The notes below the pieces were generated by a model, which did no database searches, was not told the origin of the DNA, and was given only the letters and a program-made list of their open reading frames with translations. The translations under genes and the position numbers were made by a program. DNA of 64,000 nucleotides from Panorpa germanica (lineage: Eukaryota > Arthropoda > Insecta > Mecoptera > Panorpidae): contig OY783205.1 of NCBI GenBank assembly GCA_963678705.1, positions 4,216,001-4,280,000 on the forward strand. Reading direction: 5' to 3'. Every line of letters starts with the position of its first letter. The stretch's first letter is position 1. Positions 39,306-50,257 of the stretch are shown in pieces.

Positions 39306-40619
39306 ATATATATATTTCATAAAAAAAATTATACAATTTTGTAGGAATTTTTCCGCATATGCACCATAAATCTTAGCAAACCGTGGAATTGATTTTGTTA
39401 AAAAGTAATAAAACAACAGTATCAAATTATATTTAAAAAAAGGAGTTATCTAGTTTAATAATAAAATAAAGTAAGTTTACTTTTTCTCTTTAAGAAATTT
39501 ATTTATTTGGTTAATATATATGATATCTGTGCGAGCATATAATAACTTGATGTTGCCAATAAATGGATATTTTTTTTGGTAAATCTGACATAGAACCGAG
39601 CATTGGCAATTGGGTTGGCAGCAATTTTTTCCTTTTACGTAAAAGGGTCAAACCTGGATTCACATTTGAGTTTTCGAAAAGGAGGACGCGGAAGGGAGAT
39701 TATAATATTATATACAACTTTTGTAGATAATTTTTCATTGTAACTTTTATAATAAACAAGATATAAGCAAAATAAATTTTAAATTTAGTGATGTAATGAC
39801 TAAGCTGTAGAACTTAATTTCTGTAGTGCCCTTCGTTCATTATCCCATTTAATTTTTGGTCAAAAATGTTGAGTAGTTTAGTAGTTTATGATATAGATTT
39901 AGATTAGAAATATTGTAGCTATCAAAAATGATGCCGGAGGTAGAGATTGTCAATAACTTTTATTTTTTACATTATGGAAAAACTCTACCATATACAACAA
40001 TATCGTTAATTTAACGATAAAGGATAAGCTGTTTTTACAGTTAGGAAATTGACCTACACAATTTTTAATCGCCTATCAATTTAAAGTTTCTTCAATGTCT
40101 CTTTCTTGTTTTTACTTTATTTTTTTTCTTACAACCGTCTGGTTAGGTGGCTGTAATGTTATATACCTTGACTTAGATTTAGTAGAATAAGCTTGCTGAA
40201 TCGATGATAACGATGTAATTTTTATTTCAGCTCTTATACGTAGCCAAGAAAAAGAACTTAGTGAGTTAAAATCTCGTTTAGCACAAGTGCTTGCCGTTAT
40301 GCCGCCTGATTCTTTTGGTCCTGGCCCTCCTTGCGGGGGCACAACTTCTAAGCTACGCCTGGCAGATACGCCACCATTACTACCGCCTCAATTAGGACTG
40401 TCTTCACCTCAACTAACTATGAACGGACAACTCGGCTTGAATGGAAACATGCAAATGAATATGAACGGCCAGTTAGGACTTAATGGATCGATGCAACAAC
40501 ATGGCCCCGGCGTTGTAGCCGGGTCGGGTAACGGACAGGCCAACTGCCCGGGCTCCACGTTAGATCCTAATGCTACTGCCTACACTCCGAAGAACTCAAT
40601 CGTCGGTGGAGAGGTTTGA
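20799..40619 (+). CDS. Macoilin (TMEM57-type membrane protein)
   Basis: Eleven coding exons: 20799-20878, 29959-30100, 32308-32434, 32839-32968, 33324-34312, 35318-35440, 35510-35669, 35778-35933, 36359-36494, 38375-38564 and 40231-40619. All borders are GT..AG and phases are consistent, giving 873 residues (human 664, nematode close to 900). It starts with MKRRNADCGKMRRPIKRNKI, the family signature, followed by several membrane spans (residues about 29-170) with FRFEFLWPFW, FIPVHWLFFAASTYVWVQYV, DLCRPFAAHC and IGYPVVTLGFGFKSYV. Exon 5 adds about 270 residues rich in Asp, Asn, His, Lys and Ser. Exon 6 is a Lys/Glu/Asp tract (KDKEREKDKDKEKEKEKE), exons 7-10 encode a long coiled coil, and the C-terminus has the conserved DPNATAYTP. 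Macoilin is a rough-ER/neuronal protein needed for normal neuronal excitability in nematodes. Intron 1 is 9.1 kb and full of MITEs. The start matches the family. Confidence 0.97.
22957..23208 (+). repeat. Dispersed repeat D, copy 1
   Basis: The block from taaacattttgga through CATCATATTGAAGAT, TATTTTATCGGCTACAAATG and a GTCGGAATACAAATGAA-type box to ttgaactggg is repeated at 37021-37265 in the same orientation with scattered changes. No coding capacity. Family unknown. Confidence 0.75.
23613..25012. mobile_element. Foldback element interrupted by a nested MITE
   Basis: Arms at 23613-23680 and 24950-25012 are inverted copies: CTCTCAAAAGTAGCA..CACTGACA..CCTGCCTCA..CG..CGAATAAGC on the left, and the reverse complement of the same boxes on the right. 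The element at 23767-24579 lies between them with its own ends and target duplication, so the foldback is older. No ORF. Confidence 0.65.
23767..24579. mobile_element. TTA-flanked MITE (813 bp), nested
   Basis: Ends GGACCTTATTCTGTAA and, inverted, GGGCCTTATTCTGTAAC. TTA lies directly outside both ends (23764-23766 and 24580-24582). A 3-bp TTA duplication is the PIF/Harbinger signature, so I infer a non-autonomous member. There are internal inverted boxes around accgctgaaaa. No coding frame. Confidence 0.75.
25162..25726. mobile_element. Inverted-repeat element with TGCGACAT boxes
   Basis: The left end GTACAGACTGGTGCGACATCC corresponds to the inverse of the right end GGATGTCGCATA..GCACAAGTGTGTAC. 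A second inner pair (CACTAGTGCGACAT near 25217 and ATGTCGCACTAGT near 25610) is also inverted. No ORF and no clear target duplication. Confidence 0.6.
25757..26398 (+). mobile_element. MITE family A, copy 2 (642 bp)
   Basis: Perfect 16-bp terminal inverted repeats, AATGGGCTTGTGTCCT and AGGACACAAGCCCATT. The interior matches the copies at 4480, 28580 and 57192. It starts only 31 bp after the previous inverted-repeat element. No ORF. Sequences just outside the ends do not form an obvious duplication. Confidence 0.9.
28580..29288 (+). mobile_element. MITE family A, copy 3 (709 bp, with insert)
   Basis: The left end is decayed (AATGAATTGTGTCCTC); the right end is intact (GACACAAGCCCATT). It carries about 70 bp not found in copies 1, 2 and 4, placed just after the central TAAGGTTGGTAACCT. 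That segment has an ATCTCTTTTA..TAAAAAAGAT hairpin and is shared with the diverged copy at 46648. Confidence 0.88.
30101..32307. other. Macoilin intron 2 (2.2 kb)
   Basis: AT-rich intron holding the Helitron-like element at 31602-31926. A 64-codon frame at 30965-31156 (ALISLAYWGIVILYI) looks like AT-rich chance sequence. Nothing else was recognised. Confidence 0.6.
31602..31926 (+). mobile_element. Helitron-like non-autonomous element (325 bp)
   Basis: It starts TCTTCTTCTTCTTAATATAT, then has the boxes TACGTGTCACGTTGTTTGT and ATGGACTCCTAAACTACTTA, which are widespread in insect repeats. It ends GCAACGCGTGGCC..CAGCTAG followed by T. A 5' TC, a 3' CTAG and insertion between A and T (31601/31927) fit Helitron rules. 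No Rep/helicase coding. It sits in macoilin intron 2 in the sense direction. Confidence 0.6.
37021..37265 (+). repeat. Dispersed repeat D, copy 2
   Basis: The second copy of the block at 22957-23208, same orientation, with substitutions and small indels. It ends at ttgtttactggg. Both copies are in introns of macoilin. Confidence 0.75.
37373..37520 (+). repeat. Fragment of a common insect dispersed repeat
   Basis: The boxes AAATGCTGTTCGTTGATAAG, GCATCACTTGAGAATGGCTG and GACCGATTTGG in this order are a pattern I know from many insect genomes as part of a short non-autonomous repeat. Ends were not defined here. Confidence 0.45.
38565..40230. other. Macoilin intron 10 (1.7 kb)
   Basis: AT-rich. 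It includes a (TA)n tract at about 39268-39303 and a CTTTTACGTAAAAG palindrome near 39633. No gene was seen. Confidence 0.6.
39268..39303. repeat. (TA)n microsatellite
   Basis: About 17 TA units within macoilin intron 10. Confidence 0.9.
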
Positions 40620-40870
40620 TGGAATACCAGGTCTGCGTCTTCGTCTGCTTCACTTCTAACGTAACCGTTAACGACGTCAACGTAACTAAAATGAATTATT
40701 TAAAATAAAAAAAACTAACTTCAGGTAAAAACAAAAAAATGCTGACAATTTTTAAATTATTTTTTGTGATCATTTCAAAATAAAATGATCTAGTAGAATT
40801 TTAATTTTGATTTTATTTTATTATTTTTTGTTCAAAATACTCAGTAAATAAAGTACGTGCTGTTGTTGTG
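40620..40870 (+). promoter_or_regulatory. Macoilin 3' untranslated region with candidate poly(A) signal
   Basis: AATAAA at 40847-40852 is followed within about 10 bases by a GT-rich stretch (gtgctgttgttgtgtag), a good cleavage context. Earlier AATAAA motifs near 40704 and 40778 lack such a stretch. The real end could be further downstream. Confidence 0.45.
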
Positions 40871-43800
40871 TAGAAATTTAAAGTGATTACAATAATTGCA
40901 CCGAGGTTTTAATTAATACCGTGTACATTGTAAAGTAATTGTGTGTTCTGTACGATTTGTACGCTTTGTTGTTGAATTGTATGAAAGGTCGGCCTGGTGC
41001 AACTCATAAAACTTTATTTCATCTCAACTTTTAATCATTTTATTGTTTTTTTTATTTTTCATAATGATTGTACATCGTGTTATAACATACATAACAAAAA
41101 TTTGATAAACAGTAAAAACTTTATATCTCTCTCGCTCTGACTTATGTAAATTTATAAATGTTAGAATGTGATAGGTATATTTTAAGTGTTTAATCATTTT
41201 TTATCATTCGTGAGATAAACAAAATTTTGTATATTATTATAAAATTTCGTAATATAAGGACCACGAATAGGTTTATGACTCTTATTTGCCAAAAATTGAA
41301 AAGAGCGGTAAATTTAAAACAGTATTAACAAAAAATGGGCAATAATATTGAGCGAAACATTTTTTCTGTACATTTACTAAAGGACAATGTAAAATCAAGT
41401 TATTGTTATTGTAATTTTAAGTTAGTTGCGTAGTTCGTTACTGTTTATTACCAAATTGCTACAAAAATAATTTCGTGTACTACTAAAAATATGTTCAATC
41501 CATTTGAAATTGTTATTTCTATTACCACAAGAGAACATTTTTGAAAAATTAACAAAATCTGTAATTTTTTGTTTTTATTACAACAAACTACTCTTGTAAT
41601 TTTGTTTATTAAGCTACAATCCAGGGCCCTTATTACCTTTAAATTCATATATTATTTAAAAAAAAAACAGAAATCAAAGAAAAAATAAATTTACTTTATT
41701 TAATTTAATTTAGTGATTTTACACTACTTTGTTTTAGCTCTGATGAAGCTATGTTTAAAAGTAAATTTTAAGAATATTTTATAATCGTATTCTTGACGGG
41801 AATTAAAATTCGTTTTAATTTATAATTATAATTTAATCATTATTCAAGAGCGCTATTCTTATAGTATTTAAACATATTTTTGTAGTAAACAAAATTATGT
41901 TGATTGAAGTTGCAAAATTTTATAATAAATGAAACAAAATATATGTTGTTTATTGTCCGTGACATGAAATGTATTTATATATGATATAATTGGACCTTTG
42001 TTGTTCGTAGCGTTGTGGCTAAATTTATTTTACTTATTGTGATAATTAGGAATAGCTTATGTTATATTTTTATTTTATTATTTAGCCCTCTGACTTTAAA
42101 AGTAAGCACAATTTTTTTTATTTAAATAAATTAAAAATATTTCTTTTATATTTATTATATCTTTTAGAAGTACTTCTAGTTATTTGTTATTTTATTTTAT
42201 TTTATTATTAATTATATATGTTAACTGCGTTAATGAAATATGAGACCTTACGTTACACGAGGTCTAGCGTTGAAATGTTATGGATTTCTGTCGAAAATGT
42301 GTCTTTACAGAATGTACAAATTTGTTTCAACAGAAATAATAAGACAATTGTTACAAGGAATTATTAATGAATTATTATATTAGTTTTGTTTCTTTCATTA
42401 CACATTGCACATTGTTGTTGTAGAAGGTAATTCCAATATACACATCAAATAAACTAGGAATTGCAGTTTAGAATATCATATCCAAGTACTTACCATTAAA
42501 TTCATAAATAATTGGCTGTAAAAATGTTTATATGTGATTGCTATATTTAATACTGTAAGGTCAATATAAAATCTAAATTGGATATAAAACAAATACATTT
42601 ATACAAGCCAAGAAAGGGTGTACCATCAAAACTATGTGTCGTAGTACAGTCCCATTTAATTGAACTACAGTAGCATTTTATTATAACTTACTAATAAGGG
42701 TTCTGTCCCTTTTAATTGAAGGCCAGTTTATAATAAATAATTCTTGAAGGTTGTGGGTGTAAAAAGTATTTATTTTATATCAAATAAAAAACAGTCTTCA
42801 AAATAGGTTGAATTTAATCAGATCTGTACGTACATTGGTTGTACGTGTTCATTGCTTTGAAATAATAAATTGATTTCTGCTGGGTTCGTTTGTTGCTTAT
42901 TTTTGACATAACAAAAGTAAAAACTCTGTCTATATACGTAGTTTTTTTTTTATTATAGTTCGTTATAATAAAGTTCTACTGTATTAATACTTTTTCTTTG
43001 CAAATAAGTTCACAAATCCCTAAAGTCTTGCTACAGAATTGTACTTCTTGGTATTGTACTACTTGGTGCATTACTAGGCGGTGTAACAGTATATAAATAC
43101 ATCAAAATTTTATTCAAAATTCACTTAAACTCTAAAATATAATGGTAACATAAAAAGCATCAATAAAATGAAAATTATAAAATGAATTTGAAGAAAATCT
43201 ATTTTTCATCATCGCTTTTATCAATCGACGAAATCATTTTTTTGGTTTTTCCTTCTTAAGAACATTGTAGAATTGTGTACTCATCCTATGTTAATTGTTA
43301 TTACCTTATACATAAATTTCAAACATGAATTAAATAAACATGAATTTCAAAGTTGCTATATTCTAGAACATTTAATATGAAGCAACAAATGATTTGTGTG
43401 TGCAGGTAACAAATAAATCTATATAAAGTTACATATAAAAGTAAACACCTGTGTCAAATACTGACAGCACACAGTAGAACGGGTCTATAATATAATATAT
43501 ATTATTTTATATAATGTAATATATAATAATATAATTATATCAACAATAATTTCTGTTGAGACAAGCATATACATGTATAGACTTGGTATGGATCAACCTA
43601 GTTGTCAACCTTGGTGACGTTAGGGATGTTGAACGTCTGTAGGCAGGTTGACACCAAGGTAGACAACAAAGTTGAAGTTTATGAGCCCATTTACGTTAAG
43701 AAAATGCGATATGAAATATTTGAATTTTAACCAGTAAACACGAAAATAATATCTATGTAATCTCTTGTATTTTCAGTTTAAATGCTGTAGTCAGAGTAAT

Positions 43801-44104
43801 ACGTTATTAAAAGGAAACTAACAGTGGATTTTAGGTGAGCAACATTTTTTTTGTTCGTCATGTGAAAGTGTCTTACTTGAATTTTGAATTTGCTGGGTGG
43901 AAGGTATTATCTTGAGAATTAGCGTCTAATCATTTATTTTTGTTTATCTTGGAAACTATAAGTACACCAAAATGTTGTAAAGAACTTTTTCTTGTGGATA
44001 ATATTATTATCCAGAACTTTTGTTAAAAACATTTTGTTGTAACTTTTATAGTAAATATGTTAAAATGTTTTTAACGAAAGTTGTAGATAATATCATTTAA
44101 AATA
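40871..44104. other. AT-rich intergenic stretch, no gene seen
   Basis: No coding frame of note. A weak inverted pair (gttgtcaaccttggtg and caccaaggtagacaac) lies at 43597-43670, next to a palindromic TATA-rich run (43485-43545). It may be an old inverted-repeat element. Confidence 0.5.
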
Positions 44105-44374
44105 GCTATCTATTAATTATGTCACATACAAAATGGGAGGAAGGAGTCCACAAAGTGTGACTAGAGTGGGTTGAAATCATAAATTTTGTTACGTCACATC
44201 ACATAAATATTTGGCTTCCAAAAAAAAAAATAAATAAAAGATCAAAAACCAATATAAGCTTATAAAAATATATCTTTTTTTATGTGTGACGTCACAACCG
44301 TGTTTGACAAGACGTGACAATGGGATCGGGGGGAGGGGTTAAAATTTGTGTGACGTAATTTATGGATGTCCCCC
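44105..44374. mobile_element. MITE family C, copy 1 (270 bp, diverged)
   Basis: The right end GACGTAATTTATGGATGTCC is the inverse of the family C end; the left end is decayed (gctatctattaattatgtcac). The interior has the boxes CACAAAGTGTGAC, TGTGTGACGTCACAAC and GACGTGACAATGGGA in the same order as at 49987-50254. No ORF. Confidence 0.75.
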
Positions 44375-45507
44375 TACCTACGAAATGCATTTTAATTTTG
44401 TTTGTGAAAGTCATGGGTCTTAAGATAAACTAAAAAAGAAGATTACACTGTTATTCAAATTCAAAATTCAGATTTGGCATTTTTGCACGATGAAAAAGAA
44501 TATTCCTGACGATTCAAAATGCACAATTTGATGTTGGATTTCAATGAGTATTAAATGCATATTATTTTCGTGTTTGTTCGTTGAATATCATTGCATTGAA
44601 CTGTATAATTAATAATTTTGTTTCTCTCTTAACTTTTTTTTAAAATTTAATTTAGCTTTTATTAATTGCCATGGCTAAAAGAACTGAAAGTATAAAACTT
44701 TTTAGTCATTCGTGTTTATGCGAGTATCTAGATACACGTATGTGGTCGTCCGACTGATTTCCGTTGTGTTATAATCCATGGACCTATAAGGTACTTAATT
44801 ATCCTTAACAACTTTGAATTTATTGTGATTTGATCTAAAAATACATTGAATGCTTTACTACAAGTATAATAAACATTCTATATAGTTTAAATGACATTTG
44901 GAGTTAGTTTGAATTTGGTAAATCAGGCGAATGAGGTGGTTGTTTCTTCTTTTTAAAAATGTGCATTGTTTTTGTGTTCCGGAGTATATCTAGCACTTGA
45001 TTTCCTCACTGCGTGTTATCGCATATATCAGGTTTTACTTGCGACGTTCGACCTTTTGAGTAGGCTTTATCATTAAAGAAAGTTTCTACTTTAATGTTTA
45101 TCAAAACACTATTGTTTTGAAGAAATATGTATTATAACATAGTTCATACCTATGTATACCAAGGAGCCGCTCACGTTCTACATGTAGTCGTCTGCATCCA
45201 AATATGCTTGGAATAGTATTCTTTATATTCAAGATTCAGAGAGGATCGTTGAGAGAGAAAAGTGATACAAATACGTAATATACTTTTACTGATGTATTGA
45301 TAAACATTAAAGTGGAAACTTCATAAAGTGCGCTAATGCGATAACTGTCGAAAACAACCTACTGAAAAAGTCAGCGTGCAAGTAGTCGGTTGCAATATTA
45401 TTGAAGCCTAATTAGAGATTCTCACATTGGAATTCATCGCAAATTCTTAGCGATATATTTGCTCTGCGATGAACCAATCGTATAATAACTGAAAAGGCAT
45501 TTGAAAA

Positions 45508-45762
45508 TTGATATTTTTCACTAAGCATATTAAAATTAAAAATGTATTATTTGGTTCCACCATTACATTATATATGGCAACACCATTCGCATTCGTATTA
45601 TTTGCAACTTTTGAACAAAGATGGCTCTTATGGTCCACTGGTTTCCTATTGTTACAGATGTATTCCACTCGCTGTATTTTCAGATCAAATTTTTTATTTC
45701 ATAAATTGTCTACATTAAGCATCACGTTAGAAAAGGAAAACAATATTTGGTTATTTATATAG
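45508..45762 (+). pseudogene. Membrane-protein-like ORF, weak sideroflexin resemblance
   Basis: An 84-codon frame with KNVLFGSTITLYMATPFAFV then LFATFEQR. The first ~30 residues form a membrane-like segment, and the M-A-T-P-x-x-x-x-L-F pattern recalls the C-terminal span of sideroflexins (mitochondrial serine carriers, F-A-T-P-L-C-C-A-L-F-P-Q). The family's next residues are not present and no upstream exon was found. It could be a decayed exon or a chance AT-rich frame. Confidence 0.22.
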
Positions 45763-45990
45763 AGAAGTTGTGAAGACGCAAAACAATTTTTACGTAAAAA
45801 ACAGAACATTTAAATTGTACAAATATTAATAATAATTTATTTCAAATTAATTTATGTTTTTTTATTTATTATTTTACGTAATTTTCATAAACTGATAACT
45901 GATAATCAGTGCCGCATTAGCCATATAGCAGAAGTAGCAAACGCCTAGTACAGCGCATAAAGTATTTCTCTTCAAATCTAGCATTAGAGC

Positions 45991-46470
45991 CTTAGAGCAT
46001 TTCATATGGATTAAAAGTGTGTCGAAAATGTGAGCGAAAGAGAAAGGTATATGTTCCTACTTGTTCTCTATGCGCGTGCGTCGAAAGTGACAGCTGTCTA
46101 GATATAATAAATATTAATATTCTATTAAGATATAACAAATATTAAATATGTAGAGAAATTATATTACTTTAATTGGTATAAAGCTCGTCTATAACGGCCA
46201 GCACAGTTGATATTTAGAGTACACAGAACTTATGTTTTTAGTTATATTTATATATAGTGTATTTATTTTTATGTAAATCTACATTATTCTACATCAATAT
46301 GTCATACTTAACAACTGTCACGTATTATATCTAGACAGCTCTGACTTGACAGCTGTCACTTTGGACGCATGTGCATAGATAACAAATAGGGATATATACT
46401 TTTCTCTTTCGCACACATTTTGGACATTCTTTCAGGTCAGCATTCTCTCTCCATATATGTGTGCTCTAAG
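45991..46470. mobile_element. MITE family B, copy 1 (480 bp) with perfect 8-bp target duplication
   Basis: Long inverted ends start CTTAGAGCATTTCATATGGA and finish ATATATGTGTGCTCTAAG. Inner inverted boxes include GAGAAAGGTATATGTTCC, TCTATGCGC and GTGACAGCTGTC. ATTAGAGC lies immediately outside both ends (45983-45990 and 46471-46478). An 8-bp duplication is found with hAT and P superfamilies. No ORF. Confidence 0.88.
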
Positions 46471-46647
46471 ATTAGAGCAGTACAGACTCGTCCGACATTA
46501 GTAATATCATCCTGTTCCTGTTCCTGTTTTCAGAATTACATCCGGTTTTATACTTACTTTTAAAATTTAAACTTTTATTTGCGTTATTTAAAAATAAACT
46601 TTAAACAACCATAACGGTCCTGAGAATTTTTATGAGTATAGTACTCC

Positions 46648-47144
46648 AATGGGATTGTGAACTCATTTTTTAGGGGTAGATTTTTTAGTTGTTGATTGAA
46701 ATAGTTTTTAATAAATGTATATTGGCGTTTTCATATGATTAAATATCGTAATGTTGACGGAGATATAGCAATTCAAAATTTGAATTGTAGTTTTAACGCT
46801 ACAGATGTCAGCCATATTTATGACGTAACATGTTGCACTATTAGGGAAAAGTTAGTTATTTGTTATATGACAAGAGTTATATGTAAGTATGCTATCTCTT
46901 TTACGTTCTGTTGTATAAAAGAGATGGCAACGTACCGGACATGACGTTGTATGTATTGGAATTTTCTATAACGTTGAATCCCTTTAATAACTATAGAGAA
47001 AAAATTACTATTGTAATTAATAATGTTTTCCCAAAATATAGCGAGCTATTAAAAAATAATTCGATATTTGAGATCCTAATAGTCAACTTTATCAATATAT
47101 TGCACAGTTTTATTGAAATTAAGACATGTTTCATAAACCCCATT
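46648..47144 (+). mobile_element. Diverged MITE family A copy (A', 497 bp)
   Basis: Starts AATGGGATTGTGAACTCA and ends CATAAACCCCATT, a variant of the family A ends. It keeps TTGACGGAGATATAGCAATT, the ATCTCTTTTACGTTCTGTTG hairpin segment and the TTAAAAAATAATT box. It lacks the TAAGGTTGGTAACC core. Confidence 0.78.
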
Positions 47145-47984
47145 GCAACAGTAACGCACAGTAACACTTGCTGTAACAGGACAAGTTGCCTATCGAAACC
47201 TCATATGTGAACTCTTTATAAGAACATGACGAATACGAAACCTTCAATGTCCTCTGGAACTCAAACTTGTTCAGTAGCAGGGCCGTACTCAGGGCGGATT
47301 GTTTTCTTGGACTGAACTCATGCATAGTGTAGAATTATTAATAATTTTTTTTTTTTGATATATGACGATTATTCTAACGGTCTGGTCTACATACTGTTCT
47401 GTGTGGATGCATTCTTCCCCCCTCCTTTATGTTCAGTGTTAAACTGTGAGTGCTCATCCCTATTTAGTATTCAAGAAAACTTTGGATTCAATATCAAGAT
47501 TAATTTTTACTAAGAGTACTACTTTAGAGAGAAAACGGGAAAATAAGTTATAAAAGACGATCTGGAGACCTAAAGTCCGCCTTTCGTGCGTATAGTTGTT
47601 AACACACGCATTTATAGAAATACACAAAAACACATATCTAGTAAAGTACACTATACACTGTATATCATATATAGAATATAGTTTACAGAAAATACAGATG
47701 TCGATATTTCATTTGGTGTACCGCGGTACGTGTACCCGGTAAATGTATCCCCTCCACTAATAAAATACCATAATACTTGATCTCGAAAGGAGTGACATAA
47801 GTTAAAAAGACGATACGGTGCGCTGAAGCACCGTCTTACTGTGTTTAGACCCATAGACGTCAAAGCTATAGCAATTGGACCGTTGACCCATAATGTTTCA
47901 ATATAATGTCGGTATATACAACGAAAAATAAATATCATTGCTTATTATATTCTAATCATATACAACAGAATTATTATGCCGTAA
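47145..47984. other. Intergenic stretch, nothing recognised
   Basis: Mixed AT-rich sequence. A - strand frame at 47938-47654 is open but shows no recognisable motif. Confidence 0.4.
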
Positions 47985-48757
47985 AACAAAATTCAAACTT
48001 AAAAGAGATATAATTCGTTAAGTTTTGGATATTTAATAAAATAATAACGTCAATATATACACACTTATGTTTAGTCCCGTGTGTGAATTGAATTTCATTT
48101 CAAATTTTAATTCCATTTTTAAATTCAAATTTTAAACTCGTTCCATATTTGTTTTACATATAACAACAAATAATTTTTCATATAAACTGAGTATTTGATC
48201 AACTTTTTTTCAAAATTTTACACTCGGGAAAAACCGCCCCGTGCCCCCAAATAAAATTTTTGAATTATAAAATTTATTTTCTTAATAACATATTTCATTA
48301 TTATGTATTCCAAAATATGAGTTTTCTTCAGAGTTTCCTACCGCGCCCCCTACTTTTCTCAACGCCCCCTTTTCTAATTTTTTAATTTGAAATTTTCAAA
48401 AAATGTTAACCTTGAACACCGTAATACACATGCCAAATTTCAACTTTTTATCTTTTATTAATTAAAAGTTATAGAGCAAAAAGTAAAATTTTTTTTTTTA
48501 GTTTTTTCAAAATTACGGGTTTCCATGAAATTCAGGGGAAAATCTGAGGATACCAAAATTCTTAGAATTTTTTTTTCTACGAAATAGAGGATTTTCAAGA
48601 AAATGCGCAGAGCCGTTTTCGGCCATATGAATCGCGTAAACATATAAACATAGAAATATACACTTGGAACATAATAATATAGGAACAATATAATACATTA
48701 ATTAACCATTATTTCAATAACGAATTAAGAAATCGACCCCTAAAAAACTAGTTCACA
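47985..48757 (-). mobile_element. Truncated A' MITE split by a ~630-bp insertion
   Basis: On the - strand, 48757-48690 gives the A' left end (GTGAACTAGTTTTTTAGGGG then TCGATTT). 48065-47985 continues it (ATTTTATTAAATATCCAAAA). The 48066-48690 segment between is foreign and shares about 110 bp with 51075-51185. The A' half beyond 47985 is missing. Confidence 0.55.
48225..48335 (+). repeat. Dispersed repeat E, copy 1
   Basis: Boxes AAAAACCGCCCCGTGCCCCC and AATAAAATTTTTGAATTATA run into TTCATTATTATGTATTCC. The match at 51075-51185 is nearly base for base. Part of the segment inserted in the A' MITE. Confidence 0.85.
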
Positions 48758-49145
48758 GTTAAAATGCAGCTGGCACTTATTATAAAGGCCGGTAATTTTA
48801 AGTGTTTACCTGGCTTCGAAAAATCACATATTTTGTCTCTAACATAAATTAAAATAAAAGTAACCAATACTTAAAATATAACTAACACTTTTAACTCACA
48901 GTTTTTCAGTAAGTGTCTTCCATCTCCTTCCAGTTTGTCTTTTCTTCAAAGTCTCTCAATATTTGCATACTGTTTCCTCATTTCCCGTTCTAAATATTGC
49001 GAAACTAATTCTTTTGTCTCTTAAATGTTTCCTTTCTTTAAGTTAGCAGCACCATTTCCATATCCTTATATGACTTAAAAACGCGTCAGACTACGTCAAA
49101 TATTATTTACAGCTCTCTTAAGCAACAACAACGGTACTATAGCTC

Positions 49146-49691
49146 CTTAGAGGATATATATATATATGGAGCCTGAATAGCCTATGTTTCATATAGATTA
49201 AAAATGTGGCCAAAATGTGTGCGAGAGAGAAAGGTATATGTTCCTAATGTTCTCTATGCGCATTCTTTGAAAGTACTAGCTGTCTATATAAAAAAAATAT
49301 TAATATTTTATTAAAATATAATGAATAAAATGTATGTAAAGAAATTATATTTCTTTAGTTGGTACAAGGCGGTAAAACGTCATAGATGTCGCTGTCGTGA
49401 TAACGGCCAACCACAATTGATATTGTGGAGTGAACAGAACTCACGTTTTTAGTAATATTTATATTTATGTATAGTTTATTTATATTTACACACATCTACA
49501 TTATTCTACATCAATATAATGTCATATTTAACAACTGTCACGTATTACACCTAGACAGCTCTGACTTGTCAAATGTTACTTTCGACACATGCGCATAGAA
49601 AACAAATAGGAACATATAGCTTTTTCTCTGGCACACATTTTGGACACACATTCAGGTCCAGCATTCATTCTTCATATATATATGCTCTAAG
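49146..49691. mobile_element. MITE family B, copy 2 (546 bp)
   Basis: Same ends (CTTAGAG..CTCTAAG) and inner boxes as the copy at 45991, plus extra interior sequence near 49375-49410. The flanking octamers TATAGCTC (49138-49145) and CATAGCTC (49692-49699) match at 7 of 8 positions, again an 8-bp target duplication. Confidence 0.85.
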
Positions 49692-49986
49692 CATAGCTCC
49701 TCCAAATAACTTCAATATTACAGATTCGACTACTGTCTGATGACGTCACACAATTGGTGCAGCAGGCAGCATTTGTGTGACAGCTTGTCGACATTTTTAC
49801 CATGGTTTCCTAAATCACCTTTCAATATTTTGAAAGTTTCATTAATTTTTTTAAATTTTTATTAGCAATCTTCTCTATATACTTAATCTAATTTTTCTCT
49901 CCTAAAGATAAACTTTTGTAAATAAACCTTCTTTTTTCAGGTTTTACTAAAAGGAGCATTTTAAATCTAATAACAAATGTACCTTA

Positions 49987-50254
49987 GGGGCCATCCATTA
50001 ATTACGTAACAGACAAACCAGGGGGAGCGGGCCCCCAAAGTGTGACATGAGGGGAGGAGAGGTCATTGGATTTGTGATGTCACAAAATTACTTAAAAATA
50101 ATAATAATAAGACCAAAATAAAAAGAAATATTGTTTTTTAAATGTGTGACGTCACAACAAGGGGACGAGGTACGCAATGTGTGACAAAGCGTGACAATGG
50201 GGACGGCGGGATTGAAGTCATGAAACATGAGTGATGTAATTTATGGATGACCCC
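49987..50254. mobile_element. MITE family C, copy 2 (268 bp) with TTA target duplication
   Basis: Ends GGGGCCATCCATTAATTACG and the inverse TAATTTATGGATGACCCC. TTA flanks both sides (49984-49986 and 50255-50257). Internal boxes AAAGTGTGACA, GTGTGACGTCACAAC and CGTGACAATGGG. A TTA duplication with G-rich ends suggests a PIF/Harbinger-type non-autonomous element. Confidence 0.8.
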
Positions 50255-50257
50255 TTA

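Noticed and set aside
39201-39425. - strand ORF of 74 codons
   Set aside because: It runs through a (TA)n tract inside macoilin intron 10.
46735-47210. + strand ORFs of 69 and 99 codons
   Set aside because: They lie largely within the diverged family A MITE, which has no coding capacity in its better copies.
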